Assembly (NCBI GenBank): GCA_905221325.1
Contig: CAJNCS010000001.1
Span: 233,278-297,277, forward strand
Direction: 5' to 3'
DNA length: 64,000 nt
Origin: a bacterium
GTDB taxonomy: Bacteria; Bacillota; Bacilli; Lactobacillales; Streptococcaceae
The translations under genes were made by a program, and so were the position numbers. The notes under the pieces are model-generated. The model had not been told where the DNA came from. It saw nothing but the letters and a program-made list of their open reading frames with translations, and searched no databases. Below, piece after piece: positions 46,285 to 52,501 of this stretch (its first letter is position 1; each line of letters starts with the position of its first letter).

Positions 46285-48054
46285 CTATTTTTTATGTTTA
46301 CGAAGCCCTGCTCCTGCAAGACTCATCAACCCCAAAATCACACCCCAAGTTGGAAGCATGCTTGCTGCAGTTCCAGTGTTTGGCAGCGATGCTTGTGGTT
46401 GTGGCTTGCCTGGTTCTTTAGGCTCTGGTGTTTTAGGAGTTTCTGGAGTTACAGGTTTTTCCTTAACGTAAGCCTTATGATATTCAACTTCCAACTGTTT
46501 TTCCTCAGGGACAGACACATAAGGTTTGATCGTTACATAAGGTTTAGGAGTGTATTTTGGATCATTGTACTCTTGAATAGAGATTGGCTTTTCTTTTACT
46601 TCTTTTTGTGAAGCACGTCCAAATACACCACCCACAATAGAGTAGGATGTGTCTGATGTATTAGAGTGTACAAAAGAAAAGTTAATCTTTTGTCCTTTAG
46701 CAAATGACCAACCAATACCGTTAGAATCTAGTACACCTGATGTACTTTGTGATTGCGCAGAATCATTTGCTGTAAACGAGTTGCCACTTTGAGTGATGTT
46801 AGCGCCAGTAGTGATTTTTGCTCCGTCCAAGCTAGAAACATCAATAACTTGGTTGGAATCTACGTCATTGATAGTCACTTCGCTCACATCAGACGCATCT
46901 GTTTCCACTCCAACAGTGACCATTTTAACCCATCCTTGCCTATCACTACGATAAGCACCAGAAGCGCCACCGCCACCTTGACCGTCTACACCACCGCCGC
47001 CGTTGGCAGCACCAGCACCGGCAGAGATGAACACTCCATAACCGATTCCTCCGTCCTCTGCGGCCCACAAGGCAACGTAAGAACGAATAAATCCTGACTC
47101 TGCCGATGGAGTAATACCGCTCAATGTTAAGGTAACATCTCCGTGTGATGTGTTCTTAACTTTAATTTTAATTGTTCCACTCTTGTCGTCGAGAAGGAAA
47201 ACATTGTTAAAATTAGCGTTAAGATTAGTATTGCGTGCATAACCCTGAATTACGTTCGCTGTGTAGTCAGGGGCAACAGCTTTAGAACCCCCTGAAATGA
47301 CTTCAAAAGTTGTGCTAGATGTAGCAGTCAACCCTGTTTGGATAGTTGAAACGACTTTACCTGCATTGGCTTTGTTCCATTCTTCAACAGCTTTCTTTTC
47401 CTGAGCAAAATTGCCAGTGAACTTCAAGCCTTTAGCTTCCATAATTGCTTTGTTTTTAGCCTTAATTGCTTCAACTGCCAATTTATCTTTCTTAAACTTA
47501 GCTTCGTTCGCTTCGTTTTCTTTTTTGGCACCTGCGTTGTAGCCTTCAACTGTTTTCTTATCTTTTGGATAATCACCTGTATGTTTCAAACCAGCTTTTT
47601 CCATAGCAGACTTATTGTCAGCATTGATTTGATTGTTTTGACCTTTAGCTGTTTCAATTTCCTTGATATTCAGCTCTTTTTCAGCAATCTTCTTGTCAAT
47701 TTCATCAACTTGCGCTTTTTCGTCTGCTTTAGCTTCTGCTTCTGTATCGTAACCTACTTTCTCAGTTTCAGTTACTTTGATACCTACTTCTTGCGCTTTT
47801 TTAACAGCAGAATCAAGGTCAGGAGACGCAACAGGTTTTACTGTTTCGTCTGTCTTAGCTTCTGCTTTAGATGATTCAGCAGGTTTAGCAACTTCAGTAG
47901 TTGCAGGTGATGATGGTTTCACTTCATCAGCCGATACACTACCTGATGAAAAAGCCATAGCAAGAGCAGCCATACCCAAAATTACTCCACAAGCACCGTA
48001 GTGCTTCACCTTACGAATTGATCCAAATACTTTTGTTTCTTGTGTTTTAAACAT
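46285..48054 (-). CDS. Antigen I/II (GbpC/Spa-domain) LPXTG surface protein (PrgB-like)
   Basis: A 589-residue wall-anchored adhesin. A YSIRK-like signal peptide (FGSIRKVKHYGACGVILG) is followed by a helical region with two copies of an antigen I/II A-type repeat (KNKAIMEAKGLKFTGNF and a variant; about 130-235), then a GbpC/Spa V-type beta domain (about 245-490) containing a glycine-rich loop. A short proline region (TPETPKTPEPKEPGKP) leads to LPNTG and a membrane anchor with basic tail. Aggregation substance PrgB of pCF10 carries the same type of domain and promotes mating contacts. Confidence 0.9.
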   Translation of the reverse strand: MFKTQETKVFGSIRKVKHYGACGVILGMAALAMAFSSGSVSADEVKPSSPATTEVAKPAESSKAEAKTDETVKPVASPDLDSAVKKAQEVGIKVTETEKVGYDTEAEAKADEKAQVDEIDKKIAEKELNIKEIETAKGQNNQINADNKSAMEKAGLKHTGDYPKDKKTVEGYNAGAKKENEANEAKFKKDKLAVEAIKAKNKAIMEAKGLKFTGNFAQEKKAVEEWNKANAGKVVSTIQTGLTATSSTTFEVISGGSKAVAPDYTANVIQGYARNTNLNANFNNVFLLDDKSGTIKIKVKNTSHGDVTLTLSGITPSAESGFIRSYVALWAAEDGGIGYGVFISAGAGAANGGGGVDGQGGGGASGAYRSDRQGWVKMVTVGVETDASDVSEVTINDVDSNQVIDVSSLDGAKITTGANITQSGNSFTANDSAQSQSTSGVLDSNGIGWSFAKGQKINFSFVHSNTSDTSYSIVGGVFGRASQKEVKEKPISIQEYNDPKYTPKPYVTIKPYVSVPEEKQLEVEYHKAYVKEKPVTPETPKTPEPKEPGKPQPQASLPNTGTAASMLPTWGVILGLMSLAGAGLRKHKK

Positions 48055-48072
48055 TTTTCTTTTCTCCTTTAA

Positions 48073-48876
48073 TTAAAATAATTGTTTTTTGTAGAAATAA
48101 CTTACTGTTGTAAGCAATAAGCCGCCGATTGCAGCTAGGAAACTTTTTTCTGTTCCTGTGTTTGGCAAAGTCACCATTTTACCATCTGTAGTTGAAACAC
48201 TGATAGTCTTGTCTTCATTCGTAACACCTCCAAGCGCTTCAGGAGCAACTACAGAGCCATCTTCAAGGACAAGATTCCCATTTTGAGTGCTGACAATAGA
48301 ATTACCTGTGCTGGTTTGAACAGGTGCTTTTGTCACATCATGAACGACTTGTCCTGTTGAGCTTGAAGTGGTTCCAATTTGTGACTTCCCTTGCTGGTTC
48401 GCTTGATCAGTAGTTTTTGGTTGTTCATCTGGAACACCATCTAGGCTATCTGCGTTATCCTTATCTTGCGCCTTATCTGAAGGTGCTGGTTTATCAGCTG
48501 GCACTCCGTCAAGACTTCCTGCGTTGTCTTTGTCTTGTGGTTTATCTGATGGTGTTGGAACACCATCGAGACTACCTGCATTACCCTTGTCTTGCGCCTT
48601 ATCTGAAGGTGCTGGTTTATCAGCTGGCACTCCGTCAAGGCTTCCTGCGTTATCCTTGTCTGAGGGAGCTGTTGGATCAACTGGAGTCACTGAAGGAGCC
48701 GTCGCTTGATCTACAGATGATTCAGTCTGTGTTGTAGTTGGCTTAGTTGGAGAAGCGATTTCTGTTGTTGGTGCCGAAGAATCAATCGGGGCATGCTCGT
48801 CTGCCGATACAAAGCCAGCTTGTGAAAGTGCGAGAGTTGAAAGTACTAGTATAGCTAATACTTGGTTCTTGTTCAT
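48073..48876 (-). CDS. PrgC-like LPXTG surface protein with tandem repeats
   Basis: A 267-residue wall protein: signal peptide (residues 1-25, cut after GFVSADE-like sequence), a Thr/Pro/Ser-rich stalk, three to four tandem repeats built on PSDK-QDKDNAGSLDGVP units (about 70-150), a segment with VVHDVTKAPVQTSTGNSIV, and LPNTG followed by a hydrophobic anchor and KKQLF. PrgC-like proteins accompany PrgB in conjugative plasmids. It lies 18 bp upstream of the antigen I/II-like gene. Confidence 0.86.
   Translation of the reverse strand: MNKNQVLAILVLSTLALSQAGFVSADEHAPIDSSAPTTEIASPTKPTTTQTESSVDQATAPSVTPVDPTAPSDKDNAGSLDGVPADKPAPSDKAQDKGNAGSLDGVPTPSDKPQDKDNAGSLDGVPADKPAPSDKAQDKDNADSLDGVPDEQPKTTDQANQQGKSQIGTTSSSTGQVVHDVTKAPVQTSTGNSIVSTQNGNLVLEDGSVVAPEALGGVTNEDKTISVSTTDGKMVTLPNTGTEKSFLAAIGGLLLTTVSYFYKKQLF
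48436..48665 (-). repeat. Tandem repeats in the PrgC-like gene
   Basis: Near-identical DNA units of about 60-70 bp, for example 48466-48530 and 48590-48652, each coding for the PSDK...SLDGVP unit. High nucleotide identity suggests recent expansion, and the copy number probably varies between strains. Confidence 0.8.
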
Positions 48877-48890
48877 TTTTGTTTCCCTTT

Positions 48891-49199
48891 CTAATTTTTA
48901 GTATTCTTAGGCTGGTAGCCTTTTCCTGTCAAACGAAGTTCCACTCCCGATGGACTTCTGACTTTCCTAGCCACTAAGTGGTTTCCTTTTTTGATAGTGC
49001 GAATTTGATCATAAACCTTTTTATAAGGCAAATGAAATTCAACATCCTTTAGAACACCATCTACGTATCCTCTAGCCTGTTTAACTGCATAGTCTGGCTT
49101 CAGGATAAGGTCTGTTCCGTCCTCTAAGCGAGCTGTCGCACCTCCTTGTTTTCCTAAGTTTTTTAAGTCCCTTAAGCGGACCGTTTTTTCATCTATCAT
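48891..49199 (-). CDS. Hypothetical protein upstream of the surface genes (102 aa)
   Basis: A basic soluble protein of 102 residues (EKTVRLRDLKNLGKQGGATARLEDG...RLTGKGYQPKN). No family recognised, no membrane segment. It starts after a clear AGGAGA site and lies 14 bp before the PrgC-like gene, so it belongs to the same transcript. The position and small size are like PrgA-side regulators of pCF10, but this is only positional. Confidence 0.6.
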   Translation of the reverse strand: MIDEKTVRLRDLKNLGKQGGATARLEDGTDLILKPDYAVKQARGYVDGVLKDVEFHLPYKKVYDQIRTIKKGNHLVARKVRSPSGVELRLTGKGYQPKNTKN

Positions 49200-49490
49200 A
49201 GATTTCTCCTTGAAGTTGAAAGGCGGAATAACGCCGTGCTGTGTAAAAACGTATTTTTACATCGGTATTTCATGCGCTGGGTTTATAGTCTAGGAACCCT
49301 TACTCCTTCAGCTTATGACCTTTGTCATGCTTTTTCGTTCAGTGGCTGGACTAGATATCATTTTCTAGTTTGCTGCTCGCCCCCGTTTCTTTTTTTATCC
49401 ATAGCCACGCTGTATCAGGGCAAGCCTTGTATTTAGTTTTCAATGTTCTAATAGTTTAGTGACTTCTCGGTCAGTATAGATCTAACTGGA
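49200..49490 (-). promoter_or_regulatory. Upstream region of the surface-protein operon with several hairpins
   Basis: No convincing ORF on either strand in 291 bp. On the minus strand several inverted repeats follow one another: CTAGA...TCTAG, ATGAC-AAA-GTCAT, GTAAAAATACGTTTTTAC (complement of 49243-49260) and GGCG...CCGCC. This suggests a structured 5' leader. A promoter was not fixed with confidence; TTGCCC with GATAAA is the best weak candidate. Confidence 0.4.
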
Positions 49491-49706
49491 CTAAGTTTTG
49501 TCCGGTTCTGATCCTAGTAGGTAATCAATGGTTACCCCAAAATATTCTGCTACATTTTGGGCATTTTCCAGACTTATCTGACTATATCCTGTCTCCCAGT
49601 TCGATATAGTGTTGCGAAACACCCCTATCTGATCAGCCAAGGCTTGTTGTGACAACCTAGCTTTTTTTCGTAAGTCTCTGATACGATTTTGTGTTTGTTT
49701 CCTCAC
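49491..49706 (-). CDS. Cro/CI-type (XRE) regulator, 71 aa
   Basis: A helix-turn-helix protein of 71 residues: NRIRDLRKKARLSQQALADQIGVFRNTISNWETGYSQISLENAQNVAEYFGVTIDYLLG is a complete XRE domain in segments. It probably represses transcription within the element. It lies next to the surface-protein promoter region and 2 bp after a small membrane-peptide gene. Confidence 0.9.
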   Translation of the reverse strand: MRKQTQNRIRDLRKKARLSQQALADQIGVFRNTISNWETGYSQISLENAQNVAEYFGVTIDYLLGSEPDKT

Positions 49707-49708
49707 AT

Positions 49709-49846
49709 CTACTTGTCTCCTTCATTATTTGGACTTGATAATATTTCATCATCCTCCATCAGAGGAGCATTCTTCAGCTCCAGCATGACAAGTCCTATTC
49801 CATAAGCTAAGATCAATAATAAAGCCATTGTAACTAGTTTAAACAT
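49709..49846 (-). CDS. Small membrane peptide (45 aa)
   Basis: MFKLVTMALLLILAYGIGLV is a single membrane helix, followed by a short acidic tail (LMEDDEILSSPNN). The start at 49846 is set by a perfect AGGAGG six bases upstream; a longer frame to 49903 lacks a ribosome site and would overlap the next gene. Function unknown; it is 2 bp from the XRE regulator and likely co-translated. Confidence 0.65.
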   Translation of the reverse strand: MFKLVTMALLLILAYGIGLVMLELKNAPLMEDDEILSSPNNEGDK

Positions 49847-49869
49847 TACTATCCTCCTGATATCGTTAC

Positions 49870-50100
49870 TTATTTTGTCCGATAAGTTATCTTCTTCACC
49901 CATCGAGGATTGATAGAAAACGGTGGAGTCGCTGATGTAAAATTCATACTCGCTCCTGTCCCAAATGAACTTGATACCAATTTTTCTAGTTCCTCCAAGT
50001 TGAAAGTGATGGAAATATTTTCTACCGTTTTATCAAAATACTCTACAATCATTTCAATCTCTTGAACTGGTTGGGAAGGTGTAGCTTTCATAGCTTGCAC
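49870..50100 (-). CDS. Hypothetical protein (73-76 aa)
   Basis: A small protein (MKATPSQPVQEIEMIVEYFD...INPRWVKKITYRTK) with a beta-alpha pattern and no membrane segment. Two starts are possible: GTG at 50100 or ATG at 50091, the latter with GGGG about 8 nt upstream. No family recognised. It lies between repA and the small membrane peptide. Confidence 0.55.
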   Translation of the reverse strand: MQAMKATPSQPVQEIEMIVEYFDKTVENISITFNLEELEKLVSSSFGTGASMNFTSATPPFSINPRWVKKITYRTK

Positions 50101-50155
50101 CCCGTTAATTCTCTCTTAGTGATTAAACAATCCCATAAAGTCACCTCTCTTTCTT

Positions 50156-51187
50156 TTAGCAAGTTTCGGCGTTCTTCGACAATTCGACTAAATATTGATT
50201 CAGTTTCGTCTCCGATAGTTTATCTGGATAATAGTGTGCAATCACACTAGGACACTCATCAGGGAATTTCAAGCTGTACTCACTTTGTCCTGATACCTTC
50301 AGGAAACCATGTTCTTTTTCAATGAGTAGGGCCATCTTCCAAAAACGAATCATCATTTTGTAGAAGTAGGCTGGGATATTCTGGATTGGTTTTCCTTCAG
50401 CCTCTCCGGTTTTGATTTTGAAAATCAATTTATCAAGCTCACGTTCAAGATCTTGCAGCCAAACCTCTCCATAAATTTCCTGATCAGCTAAGAGGTTGTT
50501 ATAATTCTTTTCAACTTGGCGTTTTGCTTGATAGATTTTATTTTCAAGAATTTTTGCATCTTTCCCAAACAAGCTGAGTTTCTGAACTAGTTGAGGAGAA
50601 AGAAAACCATGTTGCCCCATTTTAAATGCTTCAGAAATTGATAAATCAGATAAAGATGACTCGCCCTCGTATCGATTAGTATCATTAGATAATTCAGTCT
50701 CGTTATTCTCAGTATCATTAGCGTGTCGTTTCGACATTTTTTGACATGTTGTTTTGACATTTCCTTGATTTTTTTGGAAGTGTCGTTTTGACATTTCCGC
50801 CGTTGCCGATGGTTGGGAGTGAATTTCTTCAGTAGGGAGAGCTTGATAGTCAATATTGCCCAAGTACAGTAGATTAGGCTTATTCAAACCTTGTCGAACT
50901 TCTTCTAAGAGGCCATATTCTTGGAGCTCTTTTTTTAGTTTAATAACTTTTTTATTACCATAGCCTAAAATTTCTTGAAGTTCAGTAATTGTATAAATCA
51001 GATAGACATCTCCATTTTTATCAATCCAGTTATTTCTAAGAGATAGTTCAAAACGGTCTTTCAAGATAGCGTATGTAAATTTAGCATCTGTACTCATTGG
51101 TTTATAAAGTGGCGATTCAACAAATATTTTTGGTATTCTATAAAATCTTTCACTTGATTGAACTTGTCTTGCAGAAATTCGCTTCAT
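50156..51187 (-). CDS. repA: RepA_N-family replication initiator
   Basis: A 343-residue replication protein with the RepA_N domain at the N-terminus: FYRIPKIFVESPLYKPMSTDAKFTYAILKDRFELS and YTITELQEILGYGNKKVIKLKKELQEYGLL. The C-terminal part includes an oligomerisation-like region. RepA_N proteins start theta replication from iterons inside their own gene, and such iterons are seen here. TnGBS elements use this type of module for plasmid-like maintenance after excision. The ATG at 51187 has AGGTG upstream; a GTG 9 nt earlier is less likely. Confidence 0.93.
   Translation of the reverse strand: MKRISARQVQSSERFYRIPKIFVESPLYKPMSTDAKFTYAILKDRFELSLRNNWIDKNGDVYLIYTITELQEILGYGNKKVIKLKKELQEYGLLEEVRQGLNKPNLLYLGNIDYQALPTEEIHSQPSATAEMSKRHFQKNQGNVKTTCQKMSKRHANDTENNETELSNDTNRYEGESSLSDLSISEAFKMGQHGFLSPQLVQKLSLFGKDAKILENKIYQAKRQVEKNYNNLLADQEIYGEVWLQDLERELDKLIFKIKTGEAEGKPIQNIPAYFYKMMIRFWKMALLIEKEHGFLKVSGQSEYSLKFPDECPSVIAHYYPDKLSETKLNQYLVELSKNAETC
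50724..50796. repeat. Iterons inside repA (candidate replication origin)
   Basis: Three 16-bp repeats: TGTCGTTTCGACATTT (50724-50739), TGTTGTTTTGACATTT (50747-50762) and TGTCGTTTTGACATTT (50781-50796). Each has TGTC/GACA-type arms. They code for the MSKRH-like repeats in the middle of RepA. The position fits the known RepA_N origin. Confidence 0.82.
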
Positions 51188-51188
51188 A

Positions 51189-51353
51189 CTAAACACCTAC
51201 TTTTAACAAAAACTGACCAGTGTCAGAAAACTGAAATAAACCAAGTTCCTCTAGCTCTTTCAAAATTAAATGAGCTCTCGTTCTTGTCATATTTTGTGAC
51301 TGCATAATTTCTTTCAATACTAGGTCACGTGATTGTTGCGCTTGTCTTGTCAT
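51189..51353 (-). CDS. Small winged-helix-like protein upstream of repA (54 aa)
   Basis: Minus-strand ATG at 51353 with AAAGGA seven bases upstream gives MTRQAQQSRDLVLKEIMQSQ followed by NMTRTRAHLILKELEELGLFQF and a stop at 51189, one base before the repA ATG. The pattern resembles a short winged helix-turn-helix. Its reading-frame stop touches the repA ribosome site, so translation of the two is probably coupled. It may control RepA level; this is inference. Confidence 0.7.
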   Translation of the reverse strand: MTRQAQQSRDLVLKEIMQSQNMTRTRAHLILKELEELGLFQFSDTGQFLLKVGV

Positions 51354-51378
51354 ATGTACGTCCTTTCTACATACTGGT

Positions 51379-51930
51379 TTATTCTATGGTATTACCTTTA
51401 AAAGATAATATCGGAGTGTATTCCCCGCCTTCAGGATAATGATATCGAATAATACTGTTGTAACATTCTAAAGACTTGATAACATCTTTATCTGAAATGG
51501 TAATAAAAACACAATCATCCTTTTCCTTAAATATTAATGCTTTGAAAAATTTTTCAGCTTTGAAATTATTTTCTAAAACCGTAAATTCTATAGCCTGTAT
51601 CCAAAAATTATAGAAACAATTATACAAATCCTCGAAAATATCACTAGTATCTGGTATATAGTAATAACTCTTATCTTTAAATAACTTCCTGAAATGATTA
51701 AAATGTTTTTCATCGGCCATAAGATCCCAAATTCCACACAGATAGGGGGTGTTGGTTTCAAAATAGCGAGTGAGAATAGTAAGATCATCACCTATAATAT
51801 CTCTACCTAAGACGTACATTTCTAGAGAACCTTTTTTAATTCCTGTTTCTTGACTGACTTGTTTTATTGTTTTATGTTTTTTAACCATTAAAAGTTTTAA
51901 ACGATTTTGGAGCACCCTAAATTCCCTCAC
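51379..51930 (-). CDS. XRE-type regulator with a unique C-terminal domain (183 aa)
   Basis: Residues 1-60 form an HTH_3-like domain (QNRLKLLMVKKHKTIKQVSQ, then GIKKGSLEMYVLGRDIIGDDL), followed by a C-terminal region rich in aromatic residues (FEDLYNCFYNFWIQAIEFTV) that I do not recognise. The start is a GTG; GTG at 51930 (AAGGA) and 51915 (GAGGG) are both possible. It could be the element's main regulator or control copy number. It lies upstream of the repA group. Confidence 0.72.
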   Translation of the reverse strand: MREFRVLQNRLKLLMVKKHKTIKQVSQETGIKKGSLEMYVLGRDIIGDDLTILTRYFETNTPYLCGIWDLMADEKHFNHFRKLFKDKSYYYIPDTSDIFEDLYNCFYNFWIQAIEFTVLENNFKAEKFFKALIFKEKDDCVFITISDKDVIKSLECYNSIIRYHYPEGGEYTPILSFKGNTIE

Positions 51931-51953
51931 TTTCTAAATCCTTTTATTTTTCC

Positions 51954-52322
51954 CTACACATATCCCATCAATTCTGGATTAAACTCTAGAGTCAACCATA
52001 AGGCTTCATCCTGAGTCAATTGGCTAGTTTGTCCCCAAGTTCCATCTCTAGCTCTTCTGGAGTAAGGATAAGTGCCAAGCTCAATTCTAGGACATAATTC
52101 ATGAATAACATCATCTTTCATAACTCTCCAGAGAAGACTAGAAGGTCTATAGTAATAGCCGTCCCCAAGCCAAACTCTATTGAGATCATCGTATACAGAT
52201 ATTTTTTCATCAGAATTTCCTTCAGGGATACAATCAACCATATTTTCATTCTTATCAAGATCTATTACATCGAAAATTTCTAACGAATCAATATCCATAA
52301 CAATTTCAATATTATCTGACAT
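51954..52322 (-). CDS. Hypothetical acidic protein at the right end (122 aa)
   Basis: A 122-residue protein starting MSDNIEIVMDIDSLEIFDVI after an AAAGGAG site; the longer frame to 52382 crosses a hairpin and is rejected. Asp-rich first half, then a tryptophan- and tyrosine-containing half (RVWLGDGYYYRPSSLLWRVM). No family recognised. It is the first gene inside the right end of the element. Confidence 0.6.
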   Translation of the reverse strand: MSDNIEIVMDIDSLEIFDVIDLDKNENMVDCIPEGNSDEKISVYDDLNRVWLGDGYYYRPSSLLWRVMKDDVIHELCPRIELGTYPYSRRARDGTWGQTSQLTQDEALWLTLEFNPELMGYV

Positions 52323-52348
52323 TTTTTCTCCTTTCTTTAATTTTTGCA

Positions 52349-52380
52349 ACGAAAAAAGAGAGCGATTTTCTCGCTCTCTC
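52349..52380 (-). terminator. Terminator or attenuator just inside the right end
   Basis: AGAGAGCGA with TCGCTCTCT stem around 52356-52379; on the minus strand it is followed by TTTTTTCG. It lies between the right inverted repeat and the 122-residue gene, so it would stop transcripts entering from the FRG gene. Confidence 0.82.
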
Positions 52381-52407
52381 AAGATATATGATATTTAATT
52401 TTTCATT

Positions 52408-52430
52408 TTCCCAAAACTCTAGACACTTAG
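52408..52430 (-). repeat. Right terminal inverted repeat
   Basis: Read inward on the minus strand: CTAAGTGTCTAGAGTTTTGG then GAA, matching the left end at 18 of 23 positions. Confidence 0.88.
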
Positions 52431-52439
52431 AACTAGTTA
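52431..52439. repeat. Right copy of the 9-bp target-site duplication
   Basis: AACTAGTTA, identical to 24800-24808, marking the junction with chromosomal DNA that originally lay upstream of rpsU. Confidence 0.88.
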
Positions 52440-52501
52440 AAAACCATCATTAGCATGCAATATTTCTTTTTCAAGTCTACTTATGAACATTTAAGAAGAA
52501 T

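Larger units (their letters stand above)
24809..52430. mobile_element. TnGBS-type integrative and conjugative element (ISLre2 DDE transposase)
   Basis: The element is 27,622 bp long, bounded by imperfect inverted repeats and a 9-bp duplication. It carries an ISLre2 transposase at the left end, relaxase and relaxosome genes, a complete Prg/Pcf-like type IV secretion system, surface proteins, regulators, and a RepA_N replication gene at the right end. No tyrosine or serine recombinase is present. The known TnGBS family joins DDE transposition, plasmid-type replication and conjugation, and inserts about 15-17 bp upstream of sigma-A promoters; this one lies 16 bp upstream of the rpsU -35 box. All key transfer genes are intact, so it is probably mobile. 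No antibiotic-resistance gene is seen. Confidence 0.93.

Noticed and set aside
48436..48665. CRISPR array
   Set aside because: The repeats are long, in frame, and code for a surface-protein stalk.
49261..49340. Possible tRNA-like fold
   Set aside because: No cloverleaf with a proper T-loop and anticodon stem could be drawn.
50724..50796. CRISPR-like repeat array
   Set aside because: Only three 16-bp repeats with unequal short gaps inside a coding gene; they fit iterons of a RepA_N origin.
24809..52430. Tn916- or Tn5252-type element with tyrosine or serine integrase
   Set aside because: No integrase or recombinase gene is present; ends, target-site duplication and ISLre2 transposase point to TnGBS instead.
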